Shown here one piece after another: positions 24,335 to 32,696 of a stretch of 38,331 nucleotides of DNA (position 1 is its first letter; the number at the start of each line of letters is the position of its first letter). Position numbers and translations under genes: made by a program. This DNA is from JAVZLH01 sp049700435 (GTDB lineage: Archaea; Thermoproteota; Bathyarchaeia; Bathyarchaeales; Bathycorpusculaceae), in NCBI GenBank assembly GCA_049700435.1, contig JBNAVK010000008.1, forward strand, positions 1 through 38,331. Direction: 5' to 3'. The notes below the pieces were generated by a model that saw only the letters and a list, made by a program, of their open reading frames with translations, was not told where the DNA came from and made no database searches.

Positions 24335-25357
24335 CCTAAAGGTTCTGCTTTTAAGTTTGTTCCATAATATGCGGCTCACGCTTATTATTAAAGGGTAAGC
24401 GACAATCCACGACAAAGAATAAAGTGGACCATAAAAATCATGGAAACGGCTAAATTCAACTGATCTGCCTCCAAAGTTCAACCCGATGATGGAAAGTGTA
24501 ACTATTCTTAAAATATTCAAAATATAAGTGATTATCGCACCGATGACAAAGTAAATTACCCTATGACTTAATGGAATGTCAGTTTTTTTCAAAAAGATTA
24601 GGATGACAACTGTATAGATTATGAGGCTATCGATGCCTGAACAAGGCCAGTCCACAACTGCTGAAAAAGGCCATTTTCCAGGAGCTTTGATCTCTAATAA
24701 GGGTACATAACCGAACATGGGACTATTCCACATAATTACGTTTGCGTTGTAACCCATCCATCCCAGAAAAAGCGCTGCAAGATTGGCAGTTGTTGGGACA
24801 AGAAACTGGAAAAGCGTGAACCTGCCATATGGGTGCAAGTTATCTATTATGTATACCATCCCGATGATTCCAAGAAAGAAAATAGAAATCGAGTATTCTT
24901 GCAAATAGCCTGTCTCATATTCCAGTATTATTATTAAAGCGAATAAAATTGTGAAAACTAAATATTCAATTGAAAGAGGCATCAAATTCACAAAAAACGA
25001 TGGATCAAGAGTGTTCAAGCCAATGTTTGATTTAGCAGATAACTCTATGATTGCTGAATTCAACCAGCATTGAGAAATACTCACGTACAATGTCGGAAGC
25101 ACACAAGCAACAGTAAATAGGATTGTTCTCAACCTGGATTTCGTTTTTTCAGGCTTAAACTCTTCCCAAACTATTAGCGTTTCTAGGGACATTAACCATA
25201 TGAAGAAAAGGTAGTAGGTTCTTCCCTTCCACGTGAGTTCAAAAGTGTCGGGATGGAAATAATAGAGAATTATGAAGGGCACAATAAATGAAATGATTGG
25301 CGCAATTTTCTTTAACAATATCATTTTTTGCCTATTTTTGACAGTCATTGCGTTCAT
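24326..25357 (-). CDS. Archaeosortase/exosortase family transpeptidase
   Basis: A 343-aa polytopic membrane protein with eight or more predicted spans. The catalytic triad of the exosortase/archaeosortase family is readable: C239 in WPCSGIDSLIIY, R284 in NILRIV and H306 in FHDFYGPL. These enzymes cleave surface proteins near a C-terminal sorting signal and attach them, in haloarchaea, to a lipid. No classical PGF-, PEF- or PEFG-type C-terminal signal is seen in the surface proteins of this window, so its substrates are unknown. It lies beside glycosyltransferases, as is common for this family, and just ahead of priS. The start ATG at 25357 lacks a clear ribosome binding site, and the palindrome at 25385-25401 may serve as its TATA region, giving a nearly leaderless transcript. 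Confidence 0.88.
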   Translation of the reverse strand: MNAMTVKNRQKMILLKKIAPIISFIVPFIILYYFHPDTFELTWKGRTYYLFFIWLMSLETLIVWEEFKPEKTKSRLRTILFTVACVLPTLYVSISQCWLNSAIIELSAKSNIGLNTLDPSFFVNLMPLSIEYLVFTILFALIIILEYETGYLQEYSISIFFLGIIGMVYIIDNLHPYGRFTLFQFLVPTTANLAALFLGWMGYNANVIMWNSPMFGYVPLLEIKAPGKWPFSAVVDWPCSGIDSLIIYTVVILIFLKKTDIPLSHRVIYFVIGAIITYILNILRIVTLSIIGLNFGGRSVEFSRFHDFYGPLYSLSWIVAYPLIISVSRILWNKLKSRTFRLF

Positions 25358-25384
25358 ATATTTTAGGTTTGTTTATTAAGGTTG

Positions 25385-25401
25385 CCTAAATAATATTTAG
25401 G
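25385..25401. promoter_or_regulatory. 17-bp perfect palindrome, possible two-way core promoter
   Basis: CCTAAATA-A-TATTTAGG is a perfect 8+1+8 palindrome in the 96-base divergent gap between the archaeosortase gene (-) and the small membrane protein gene (+). Each half contains a TATA-like TAAATA. From its centre, archaeal spacing puts transcription starts near 25418 (+) and 25367 (-), both just ahead of the respective starts. It may be a symmetric TATA element or a regulator site overlapping one. Confidence 0.45.
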
Positions 25402-25453
25402 AAATTCTTTAATGCGTATGACAGCATATTAGGAACAGCGATGGAGGCTAGAG

Positions 25454-25663
25454 ATGGCTGGAGATGGCTCTATGGGCGGTATTCTGGTATTGGGGTTTGT
25501 AGTATTCATTGCTGGTTTTCTGGCGGGATTGTTGGCTGTTCTTATGATTCCAGTTAGCCCTGACGTAACAAGTTTTGGTGTGATGTATTTCATCTTGGGG
25601 TTTGCAGTAGGGATAATTGTATTTGCTCTTGTGCGGTTAATTATAAAACTGAAAAGACATTGA
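25454..25663 (+). CDS. Small two-span membrane protein
   Basis: A 69-aa protein with two hydrophobic segments (about 9-31 and 40-62) joined by a short IPVSPDVTSFG loop and ending in a basic KLKRH tail. There is no recognised family. The ATG follows a perfect GGAGG six bases upstream, which supports it as a real gene. It is divergent from the archaeosortase and ends three bases before the end of the convergent GT-C gene, so it belongs spatially to the surface island. Possible accessory protein for sorting or glycan assembly; this is only position-based. Confidence 0.65.
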   Translation: MAGDGSMGGILVLGFVVFIAGFLAGLLAVLMIPVSPDVTSFGVMYFILGFAVGIIVFALVRLIIKLKRH

Positions 25664-25666
25664 ATT

Positions 25667-28165
25667 TTATGGTATTGAAACTATTTTGATGTCGTCAACG
25701 TATGCTACATTCTTAACGCCGTCTAAGTCGTAGTTTACCATTTCTAAAATGAATGTGCTGGGGAGCGTGGAGTTGTACCATTGACGCCACAGAGAGCTTA
25801 AACTTTTGCTACCATTAAATTCAAAGAACCCCTCTCTTCCAGATAGCGAGACAGCGTGGGCGTAGTTTTCGTAAACTCCCCCGGGAGTTGTAATAATCAT
25901 GGATTGGTTGCGGAAGACATTTGAGATAATGAAGGCAAAGGTATCTTTGCCATTAAAGCCTTCAGTCGCGTTTAAATAGAATGAAAATGAAATGTCTGAA
26001 TTGTTTTGCACGAACATTTTCCGTGTAACACAATATATGTATCGCATGTCCTCAACCGTATAAACGGCTTCCGCCGTAATTTTCAAAGTTTCTGAACCTT
26101 GTCTTGAACTGTTTGCTATTGTAGCGTTTCCAGCACCGTTTCCGTAGTAGCATGATTGCCACCCAAATTCATCCCAGTGCTCATGTGCAAAGTCATCGAA
26201 GAAAACCACATGCAGAGTCGAATAGTTAAACGCGAATAAATAGGCTGTGCTAAAGTTTTTCACCAAGTTAAAATTCGGATTTCCAAGGAAAATGAGAGGA
26301 TTCAACTTCCGCTGTTCAAACCACCAATAAGCCGCGTTAGAACCGACAAACACATGCGAAATGTTCAGTTTCTGCATTAACTCGTAAACAGTTTGGTTTA
26401 ACACGCAATCAAGCATCATGTCTGTCAAGTTCTGATAAGAACGACTAAATGTTGTTGCTGTGTATGGATAAACAATCTTATGATGAGAGATAACCGGAAT
26501 AAACAGACCTGACTCGTAGGGGCTAACCAAAATTACAGCATTGGAGGACACATTTTCCTCCATCCAAACCATCAGCTTAAACTCATCCTCAGTAGTAACA
26601 GCAAACATTCGATAAGTATCCAACATAACCTGAGGGTCTCTAAAAAATCTATAATAAAGAAAAGGAGTGTTCAACAGCAATAGGACAAGCCCCGCTACAA
26701 GAATGTTGCGAGGAATCTTCTTTGAAAAAAGAACATAAACCCGTTCAGGCTTGACACCATAAAAGAAATTTTTTAGTTTTGCATATAGCACTGCTAAGAA
26801 AATATTTAATGAAATTGCTATAATTATGCCTTGATGTCCCCAAGATATTACCTCTAAATCGCTTGGAAGAAAGAAGGAAATAGCAGAAAGTAACGCAGCG
26901 GAAAAGAAAAGAGTTAGAGCAAAAGCGATGGTCGACTTTGCACCATTGTAATTCCTTGTTTTCCATAACCAAAAGGCGAGACCTCCAAGCATAAAAAGCG
27001 TCAAAAAGCGAAGCAAATAGTGAGGAGACAAGTTTCCAAAAGCCCACTCTAAAGCCTGAGTAACGGTAAACGGCAACCTCGTTGTTTGGTAACCCAAAAA
27101 ATCCTCTGGAAGACCAATATTGTGACCCGGGTAGGGATAGAAGATAAAGAATCTGTAAAAAACTGGGCTTAAAACCAGCACCGCAGCAGCAGCAATAACG
27201 AAAAACTCGTACAGCTTTCGATATCCAAAAGCCCTCTTGCGAAGAAGCCAATAAACACATATGATAAAAGCCATTAAAGCTAAAGTTTGGATATAAGAAA
27301 CTATGAGTGATCCATTATAGCCAAAGAGTAATCCTATAACAACAAGTTCAGCAAATTCGTTTTTCTCTGTACGGATGAGGGAGAAAAATAAACTGAGGTT
27401 GACGAGAAACAATGGAAAACCTACAAGAAATGGGTTGCTCCCCCAAACTATATACAGTGGCCAGCTTGAAACAAACGTGAATATAAAACTTAAAAATAGG
27501 GCGTATGTCCTGCCAGAACTTAGTTTTTTCCCAAAGAAGTAGGCGCCAAAAACTGAAAGCGCCTTAAACAAAAGCGTTACATAAAAAACAGATTTGGGAA
27601 CTATTATATTCAACATTTGAGTGGCATAAGCAAAAATGACGTGAGATGCTGCTGGATAAACTATGCCTTCTGGCAAGTATGGCTGCAACGTCATCGGAAT
27701 TTGTCCGTTTTCTAGTATGACTTGAACTTTTAGGGCGTGAATAGACTCATCAAAAATGCCACCAAACACTAGTCCAGATAATGCGCCGATGTTGAAGAGT
27801 AGAAGAAAGAGAAACATGCCGAAAACAAGAAGGTAATCTACAACCTTCGCGTTATTTTTTGAAAACAAAGTTTTGACTCGATTAAAATCCCGGTACTTAC
27901 GGAGAGAGTCAAAATGGGCAAATAATGAAGCTAAAAAACAAAACACCGTAAGAAAAAGGACGATGAAGAAGTTGAAAAGCTGAAAAGGTAGAACAGCCAA
28001 GACATATAGAACCAAACCGCCAAGATATACATCAAGAATTAGCGCCTGTATAAAATCCATATCTGAAAACATTCTGAGACGTTTTAGCAGAAAAAATCTT
28101 AGAGGTTCACCCAAGATTGCGAGGAGAAACATCAGCAGCAACATCTGAAGCGTAGGCAGCAACAT
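25667..28165 (-). CDS. GT-C-type membrane glycosyltransferase with C-terminal lectin-like domain
   Basis: A very large membrane protein (832 aa from the ATG at 28165). About 12-14 spans occupy the first 500 residues. FDESIH (D139, E140, H143) followed by VILENGQIPMTLQPYLP is the first-loop acidic motif of GT-C enzymes, which use polyprenyl-phosphate sugars. A soluble segment with DEFKLMVWMEENVSS and LNISHVFVG follows, like the outer domain of GT-C proteins. The last 178 residues, from FFDDFAHEHW to NVAYVDDIKIVSIP, look like a jelly-roll carbohydrate-binding domain. The frame is open to GTG 28216, but GAGGT seven bases before ATG 28165 favours the latter. No WWDYG motif is seen, so it is not an evident AglB oligosaccharyltransferase. 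The sugar and acceptor are unknown. Confidence 0.7.
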   Translation of the reverse strand: MLLPTLQMLLLMFLLAILGEPLRFFLLKRLRMFSDMDFIQALILDVYLGGLVLYVLAVLPFQLFNFFIVLFLTVFCFLASLFAHFDSLRKYRDFNRVKTLFSKNNAKVVDYLLVFGMFLFLLLFNIGALSGLVFGGIFDESIHALKVQVILENGQIPMTLQPYLPEGIVYPAASHVIFAYATQMLNIIVPKSVFYVTLLFKALSVFGAYFFGKKLSSGRTYALFLSFIFTFVSSWPLYIVWGSNPFLVGFPLFLVNLSLFFSLIRTEKNEFAELVVIGLLFGYNGSLIVSYIQTLALMAFIICVYWLLRKRAFGYRKLYEFFVIAAAAVLVLSPVFYRFFIFYPYPGHNIGLPEDFLGYQTTRLPFTVTQALEWAFGNLSPHYLLRFLTLFMLGGLAFWLWKTRNYNGAKSTIAFALTLFFSAALLSAISFFLPSDLEVISWGHQGIIIAISLNIFLAVLYAKLKNFFYGVKPERVYVLFSKKIPRNILVAGLVLLLLNTPFLYYRFFRDPQVMLDTYRMFAVTTEDEFKLMVWMEENVSSNAVILVSPYESGLFIPVISHHKIVYPYTATTFSRSYQNLTDMMLDCVLNQTVYELMQKLNISHVFVGSNAAYWWFEQRKLNPLIFLGNPNFNLVKNFSTAYLFAFNYSTLHVVFFDDFAHEHWDEFGWQSCYYGNGAGNATIANSSRQGSETLKITAEAVYTVEDMRYIYCVTRKMFVQNNSDISFSFYLNATEGFNGKDTFAFIISNVFRNQSMIITTPGGVYENYAHAVSLSGREGFFEFNGSKSLSSLWRQWYNSTLPSTFILEMVNYDLDGVKNVAYVDDIKIVSIP

Positions 28166-28172
28166 AATTGTT

Positions 28173-28177
28173 ACCTC
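28173..28177 (-). promoter_or_regulatory. Ribosome binding site deciding the GT-C start
   Basis: GAGGT on the minus strand lies seven bases before the ATG at 28165. The upstream in-frame GTG at 28216 has no comparable site, so the shorter protein is preferred. Confidence 0.5.
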
Positions 28178-28274
28178 ATAATCTAACCTCAACGATTTTC
28201 TTAAAAGGTTTACCACTCAACACATAAAACTTTAATCGCCAACAAAAGCCTATTAAAGAACAAGGTCCGCATCA

Positions 28275-29528
28275 ATGGCAATGATGAAAATAGTGGCCTT
28301 TGTCGAATATTTTCCACCGAAAATGGGAAGCGACAGAAGAATATTTGAGCTTATGAAAAAGCTCTCTAAATGTCACGAAGTTCACTTCATAGTTTTTCCA
28401 CCACTTCGGATATTAATAGGCAAAGCGAAAAACATCACAAAAAATGAGCGTTCACAACAGAAAAACACTTCAATAGCGCGCGAAGGAATCAAAGGACATA
28501 CGCTAGAGATACCCCACTTCATAGCAGCAATTTGGCGCTCATCCATTTTAATGGCATACATCCTAACAGCGCCGTTACTGCTAATTAAGACATTAAAGAT
28601 CCTAGCAGAAACAAAGCCAGACATCATCGTGTTGAACTATCCAAGTCCATACACAGGTTTGCTGGGACTTATTTTAGGGAAACTTTGGAGAAAACCGATT
28701 GTGCTAGATTTTAGCGATCTTATAGCTCAATACACTGCGAATTTACTTGATTTAAAAAAAGATGATTTCAAAGCCAGAATGCTGGTTTACATACAAAACT
28801 ACATTGCAAGAAACTCCCAAAGAGTAGTTGCTCCCACATTATTCATCAAAAAGTATGTAATGTCCCACGGAATTCCAGCAGGAAAAGTAACGTTAATCCC
28901 AAACGGCGTAGACACGGAAAACTTCAATCCGCAAAGGTATGACAGCAACAGAATCAAAAAGGAGATGGGATTACGTGAGAAGAAAATCTGCTTTTATTGT
29001 GGACGGTTGGATTCATGGGCTGGCATAAACCTAATGTCAAAACTATGCGAAATAGCCGATAATAGGGGTGCAAATGTAAAATTCGTCTTGGTAGGAAGTG
29101 GAGAGCAGAAAATCGCCTTAAAGAAAAATGTGGTTTTATGCGGAGAACTTCCCTACAAAGAAGTGCCCCGCATACTTTCTGCAGCCGACATAGTGCTTAT
29201 TCCATTCCCGGACAACGAAGTTTCTCACGCCGCGAGTCCTCTAAAGCTTTTTGAGGGGATGGCCATGCAAAAACCAGTGATTGCAAGCAGAGTAAAGGGA
29301 ATCGAAGAAGTAGTTTCAGACGGAGAAAATGGTTTTCTCGCCGACCCAGAAAATGTTGAAGAGTGGCTTACAAAACTAGAAAAAGTGCTGCAGTCTTGGC
29401 AAGATGCGATGCGGGTGGGGCAGAATGCGAGGCGAACCGTTGAGGAACGGTTTGACTGGGGTCTTCTAGCAAAACAATTTGAGAAAGTCTTAACTATAGC
29501 TATTGCCGAACATCATAAGCCCCGTTGA
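28275..29528 (+). CDS. GT4-family glycosyltransferase
   Basis: GT-B-fold glycosyltransferase, 417 aa. N-terminal acceptor domain starts KIVAFVEYFPPKMGSDRRIFEL. The donor domain is marked by LIPNGVDTENFNP, GRLDSWAGINLM and, at the nucleotide-sugar site, the HAASPLKLFEGMAMQKPVIAS stretch with its E. The loop is a variant of the usual E-x7-E, as in some GT4 enzymes. Three in-frame ATGs occur at the start (28275, 28281, 28284); the first follows AAGGT by about eight bases. It precedes a second GT4 gene by 12 bases, making a two-gene operon divergent from the GT-C gene. It is likely to add a sugar to a lipid-linked surface glycan; donor and linkage are unknown. Confidence 0.85.
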   Translation: MAMMKIVAFVEYFPPKMGSDRRIFELMKKLSKCHEVHFIVFPPLRILIGKAKNITKNERSQQKNTSIAREGIKGHTLEIPHFIAAIWRSSILMAYILTAPLLLIKTLKILAETKPDIIVLNYPSPYTGLLGLILGKLWRKPIVLDFSDLIAQYTANLLDLKKDDFKARMLVYIQNYIARNSQRVVAPTLFIKKYVMSHGIPAGKVTLIPNGVDTENFNPQRYDSNRIKKEMGLREKKICFYCGRLDSWAGINLMSKLCEIADNRGANVKFVLVGSGEQKIALKKNVVLCGELPYKEVPRILSAADIVLIPFPDNEVSHAASPLKLFEGMAMQKPVIASRVKGIEEVVSDGENGFLADPENVEEWLTKLEKVLQSWQDAMRVGQNARRTVEERFDWGLLAKQFEKVLTIAIAEHHKPR

Positions 29529-29540
29529 TGTGGAAAACAA

Positions 29541-30713
29541 ATGCATATAACCCAAGTAACTCCACGCTTTCCCCCAGCCATAGGAGGAGTAGAAGAGCAT
29601 GTGTATAGGATTTCTGTTGAACTTGCAAGAAGAGGACACAAAGTAACTGTCATCACGTCAAACGAGGTTAACCATAAGACTTTCCCAACAAAAGAGGAAA
29701 AAGAGGATGGCGTGGAGGTTCATCGTTTTCCATTGTTTATGCCCAAAGTATTTAGAGAGTACTGGTTCATCCCAGACATTCTGAAAAGTTTACCCCATCT
29801 TAAGGCTGACGTGGTTCATGTTCATGGATACAGATGTTTAAGCTCATGCATCGCCATATGTCTGGCTCATTTTGAAGGCACCCCTGTGGTTTTCACACCT
29901 CATGGAATTTATCCTTCGCGCTCACTCGCCAACGCTTTCTTAAAAACGGTTTTTGATTCAACTCTAGGACGTTTTATGCTGAATTTTTCCGACGAAATAA
30001 TAGCATTAACGGAACACAATAAACGATTGCTTTTGCAAATGGGGGCTTCAAAAGAGAAGATAAGTATTGTGCCAAACGGTGTAAATTTAGAAGAGTTCGC
30101 AAATATCAAGCAAAAATACGAACAAAAAGCAATGGAAGAGTTGAATGCCAACGGGCCAACGTTATTGTATGTGGGGAGAATCGACTGGAATAAGCGAATA
30201 GAGAAAGTAGTTGAAGCAATGCCGCTTATTCTCAAAAAATTTCCTTCCGCCAAATTCGTCATTGTAGGACCGGACTATGCAAATTATGCCAATAAACTGA
30301 GGCAGCTAGGCGAAAAACTGGGAGTAAAACATACACTCGTAATAAAAGGAGGCGTTCCGAGAGAAAATTTGTTGGCTTTATATTCGATAGCTGATGTCTT
30401 TCTCTTGCCGTCATCCTATGAAGGGTTCGGCATAAGTCTTCTTGAAGCGATGGGCAGCAAAATCCCAGTTATCGCATCGCCAAGCGGAGGTCCATGTGAC
30501 ATTCTGGCGCACGGGGTTCATGCATGGCTATTAAAGGAGGCAAGTGCCATTGAAATTTCTGAAGCTGTTAACTTATTTTTGACCGATAAAAAACTGCGGG
30601 GAAAAATTGTTCAAAACGCCTTTGAACTCGTTGAAAAGAGATACACTTGGAAAAGTGTTGTTGACAAGTTAGAACTCGTCTATGAGCAAGTGATTGAAAA
30701 TAAGAGACTCTAG
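29541..30713 (+). CDS. GT4-family glycosyltransferase
   Basis: GT-B glycosyltransferase, 390 aa. The N-terminus MHITQVTPRFPPAIGGVEEHVYRIS carries the GG loop typical of GT4 enzymes such as PimA and sucrose-phosphate synthase. The donor domain has VPNGVNLEEFA, GRIDWNKRIEKVVEAM and the canonical E-x7-E (YEGFGISLLEAMGSKIPVIAS). It is the second gene of the GT4 pair; the ribosome binding site is weak, suggesting coupling to the first. It converges with the polyprenol-phosphate sugar synthase gene. The substrate cannot be predicted. Confidence 0.9.
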   Translation: MHITQVTPRFPPAIGGVEEHVYRISVELARRGHKVTVITSNEVNHKTFPTKEEKEDGVEVHRFPLFMPKVFREYWFIPDILKSLPHLKADVVHVHGYRCLSSCIAICLAHFEGTPVVFTPHGIYPSRSLANAFLKTVFDSTLGRFMLNFSDEIIALTEHNKRLLLQMGASKEKISIVPNGVNLEEFANIKQKYEQKAMEELNANGPTLLYVGRIDWNKRIEKVVEAMPLILKKFPSAKFVIVGPDYANYANKLRQLGEKLGVKHTLVIKGGVPRENLLALYSIADVFLLPSSYEGFGISLLEAMGSKIPVIASPSGGPCDILAHGVHAWLLKEASAIEISEAVNLFLTDKKLRGKIVQNAFELVEKRYTWKSVVDKLELVYEQVIENKRL

Positions 30714-30731
30714 CACTTTAGGTTGTATTTT

Positions 30732-31559
30732 TTATGCAACTCGCTTGTAAAGTAAAATGGATTTGAGTATGTGAGATAGAAAAGCTATAATTTCGCTTGG
30801 CGTCAATTTTGATTTTCCCTTTTTCCTGTTAGCAAATGTTATTGGGACTTCTTTTATTTTGAAGCCTCTCAAGTGAGATTGCCTTATTGTCTCAATTTGT
30901 ATTTCATAGGTTTGACTGTGTAAATCTCCTAAAATTGTTTTCACGAGTTTCGCTGAATAGCATCGCATACCACCAGTATAATCGCGAATCGGAGCCCCTA
31001 TGACGATGGAAGCAATAAGGTTAGCCACTTTACTTATTGCGAGGCGTATGGCACTCCAGTCAGAAACGCTTCCTCCTTTGCTGTATCTGCTTCCTATGAT
31101 AAGCTCGTTTCCCCTTTTCGCGACTGCTATGAGGCGCGGCAAATCTTTTGGGTTATGAGAGTAGTCAGCATCCATCGTAACTATATACTTTGGCGGATTT
31201 TCCAAAGACAAGAATATCTTGAAACCATCTGTTATCGCGGTTCCAAGCCCAAGCTTTCTTGATCTTACAAAAAGCATGATGTTATTATACCTTTTTTGCA
31301 TGTTCCTGACTATTTCCGCCGTTTTGTCGGGACTGGAGTCGTCTATGACAAGTATGGAAATGTCAAGGTTTAGGCTTTCAATTTCACTGATGATCCTCTC
31401 TATGTTGGCTGCTTCACAATAAGTGGGGAGAATTAAGCCAACTTCCGATTTTCTTTCTAAATTTCCCTCGACAAAATCATTTACGCTTTCTTCAGAACCC
31501 AAGCCTCCTAGTTGCTTTTCAACCATAAATGGAGACTGGTGGGAGACTTGAGTGTTCAT
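30732..31559 (-). CDS. GT2 polyprenol-phosphate sugar synthase (DPM1-like)
   Basis: A 275-aa GT2 enzyme resembling dolichyl-phosphate mannosyltransferase. The GT-A fold motifs are LILPTYCEAANI, ILVIDDSSPD, the metal-binding DADYSHNP and RDYTGGMRCYS, with QTYEIQIET near the active site. It lacks C-terminal membrane spans, as in short archaeal and DPM1 types. It probably charges a polyprenyl phosphate with a hexose for GT-C enzymes such as the neighbouring large membrane protein. The first 40 residues (rich in Q, S, E) precede the fold and look like an unusual extension; an internal ATG at residue 12 is an alternative start. A strong TATA-like box lies at 31603-31612. Confidence 0.9.
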   Translation of the reverse strand: MNTQVSHQSPFMVEKQLGGLGSEESVNDFVEGNLERKSEVGLILPTYCEAANIERIISEIESLNLDISILVIDDSSPDKTAEIVRNMQKRYNNIMLFVRSRKLGLGTAITDGFKIFLSLENPPKYIVTMDADYSHNPKDLPRLIAVAKRGNELIIGSRYSKGGSVSDWSAIRLAISKVANLIASIVIGAPIRDYTGGMRCYSAKLVKTILGDLHSQTYEIQIETIRQSHLRGFKIKEVPITFANRKKGKSKLTPSEIIAFLSHILKSILLYKRVA

Positions 31560-31602
31560 TGATGTGTTTCCACCTAAATAGCTCTGATTAATTTGGCATT
31601 AA

Positions 31603-31612
31603 CTATATAAAG
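31603..31612 (-). promoter_or_regulatory. Strong TATA box for the polyprenol-phosphate sugar synthase
   Basis: The minus strand reads CTTTATATAG, close to the archaeal TATA consensus, about 44-53 bases before the ATG at 31559. It separates this gene from the upstream pcna-priL operon. Confidence 0.5.
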
Positions 31613-31642
31613 CCTATTGTAGGATGGATTATGTTTTGTTTG

Positions 31643-32683
31643 CTAAATCGTCCTTGAGCCAATTTTCTTCTTGTAATAACTCAGCGGATGGCGTATTTTT
31701 TGGCATAATGCGTCGGGGTTTGTGCAGACCCCGTGGGTTTTAAGCGTGTCGCATCTGGGCGGGGTGTACCGCGTTCTTGAACCTCTTTCTCCTGCTATGT
31801 GTTCCACTTGGTAGCGGGTCATGCGTTCATTGAAGTCGGAAAAATTCTTGAATAGTTCAATGACATTTTCTGTTGGCATTCCTATGTTTATGAGGAATGA
31901 TGTTAAGGTGAATCTTCCTATGTGGGAAAGGTGATGTCCGGATAAAATTGATTGGTGGAGTATTTTTATGCATGGCGGAAAAGCTTCTTGCCGTACTGTT
32001 TTTGGGATTGGCTCAATTTCCGTCTGGCTTATTTTTTCCGCTGATAGCTTGTTAATTTTCTCCGCAACTTCCATTATTTTTTGTGGAAGTTTTGGAAGTT
32101 CCTTTACTTCCAGCCGCTTTTCAACGTATCTGCGGATTTCCTCGCTTAGTAGCCTTGCAGTTTCGCTTCTTGTTAGGTAAACGTTTCCCTTTGATAGAAA
32201 TCTGTTGACGAGTTTCCATTTTTTCTCTCGTAAATGTGTTACATTTCTTAGGTAGTTGACAAAGTGGAGTTTAAATTCATATGATATTTCGGCGTCGTCG
32301 TTTGCAGCGAGTTTCCATCCGAAATTCTGAGCAATTGCCGAAATTCTTTCAGAGTTTTCTTCTTTTAAGTCTTCGTATGACCGCTTTGCCTCTGCCAGCG
32401 CGTATCTTTTTTTGATACGGGAGTTTTCGGTTGCTATTGCCAATATTATGGCAGTAGGGAATGATAGAATTTCAACTTCTTCATCGCGCAGTTTTCTACT
32501 TACAATCGTGTATAGGATTGCCTCTTCAATTCTTTCTTCGGCGCGTTCAAGGATCTTGGTGAAGTCGGGGCTTGTTAGGTCTTCGATTTTAAAATCCAGT
32601 TTTCTCACGTAGTCCGCTGTTTCTTTTAGGAAGGGATATTTTGCCATATCGTTTTTTGTAAATTTAACGGTTGTGAGTTGCAT
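31643..32683 (-). CDS. priL: DNA primase large subunit PriL
   Basis: Regulatory subunit of the archaeal primase, 346 aa. The C-terminal iron-sulfur domain contains four cysteines: C238 (PPCIKIL), C311 (PPRCDTL), C320 (HGVC) and C327 (ALCQKIRHPL), the conserved 4Fe-4S set needed for initiation. GHHLSHIGRFTL (249-260) is a typical RNA/DNA-binding helix. The N-terminal helical domain binds PriS. It starts at ATG 13 bases after pcna, forming a pcna-priL operon, and is separated from priS by the surface island. Confidence 0.95.
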   Translation of the reverse strand: MQLTTVKFTKNDMAKYPFLKETADYVRKLDFKIEDLTSPDFTKILERAEERIEEAILYTIVSRKLRDEEVEILSFPTAIILAIATENSRIKKRYALAEAKRSYEDLKEENSERISAIAQNFGWKLAANDDAEISYEFKLHFVNYLRNVTHLREKKWKLVNRFLSKGNVYLTRSETARLLSEEIRRYVEKRLEVKELPKLPQKIMEVAEKINKLSAEKISQTEIEPIPKTVRQEAFPPCIKILHQSILSGHHLSHIGRFTLTSFLINIGMPTENVIELFKNFSDFNERMTRYQVEHIAGERGSRTRYTPPRCDTLKTHGVCTNPDALCQKIRHPLSYYKKKIGSRTI

Positions 32684-32696
32684 TTTTGTTTCACAT

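Noticed and set aside
26745..27260. 171-aa cysteine- and serine-rich frame inside the GT-C gene on the same strand
   Set aside because: Out-of-frame shadow of membrane-helix codons; the GT-C frame runs uninterrupted through it, so it is not evidence of a frameshift.
25667..28165. AglB/STT3 oligosaccharyltransferase as identity of the large GT-C protein
   Set aside because: The WWDYG catalytic motif and DxD of the first loop in the STT3 arrangement are not found; AYWWFEQ lies in a different context. Only general GT-C membership is supported.
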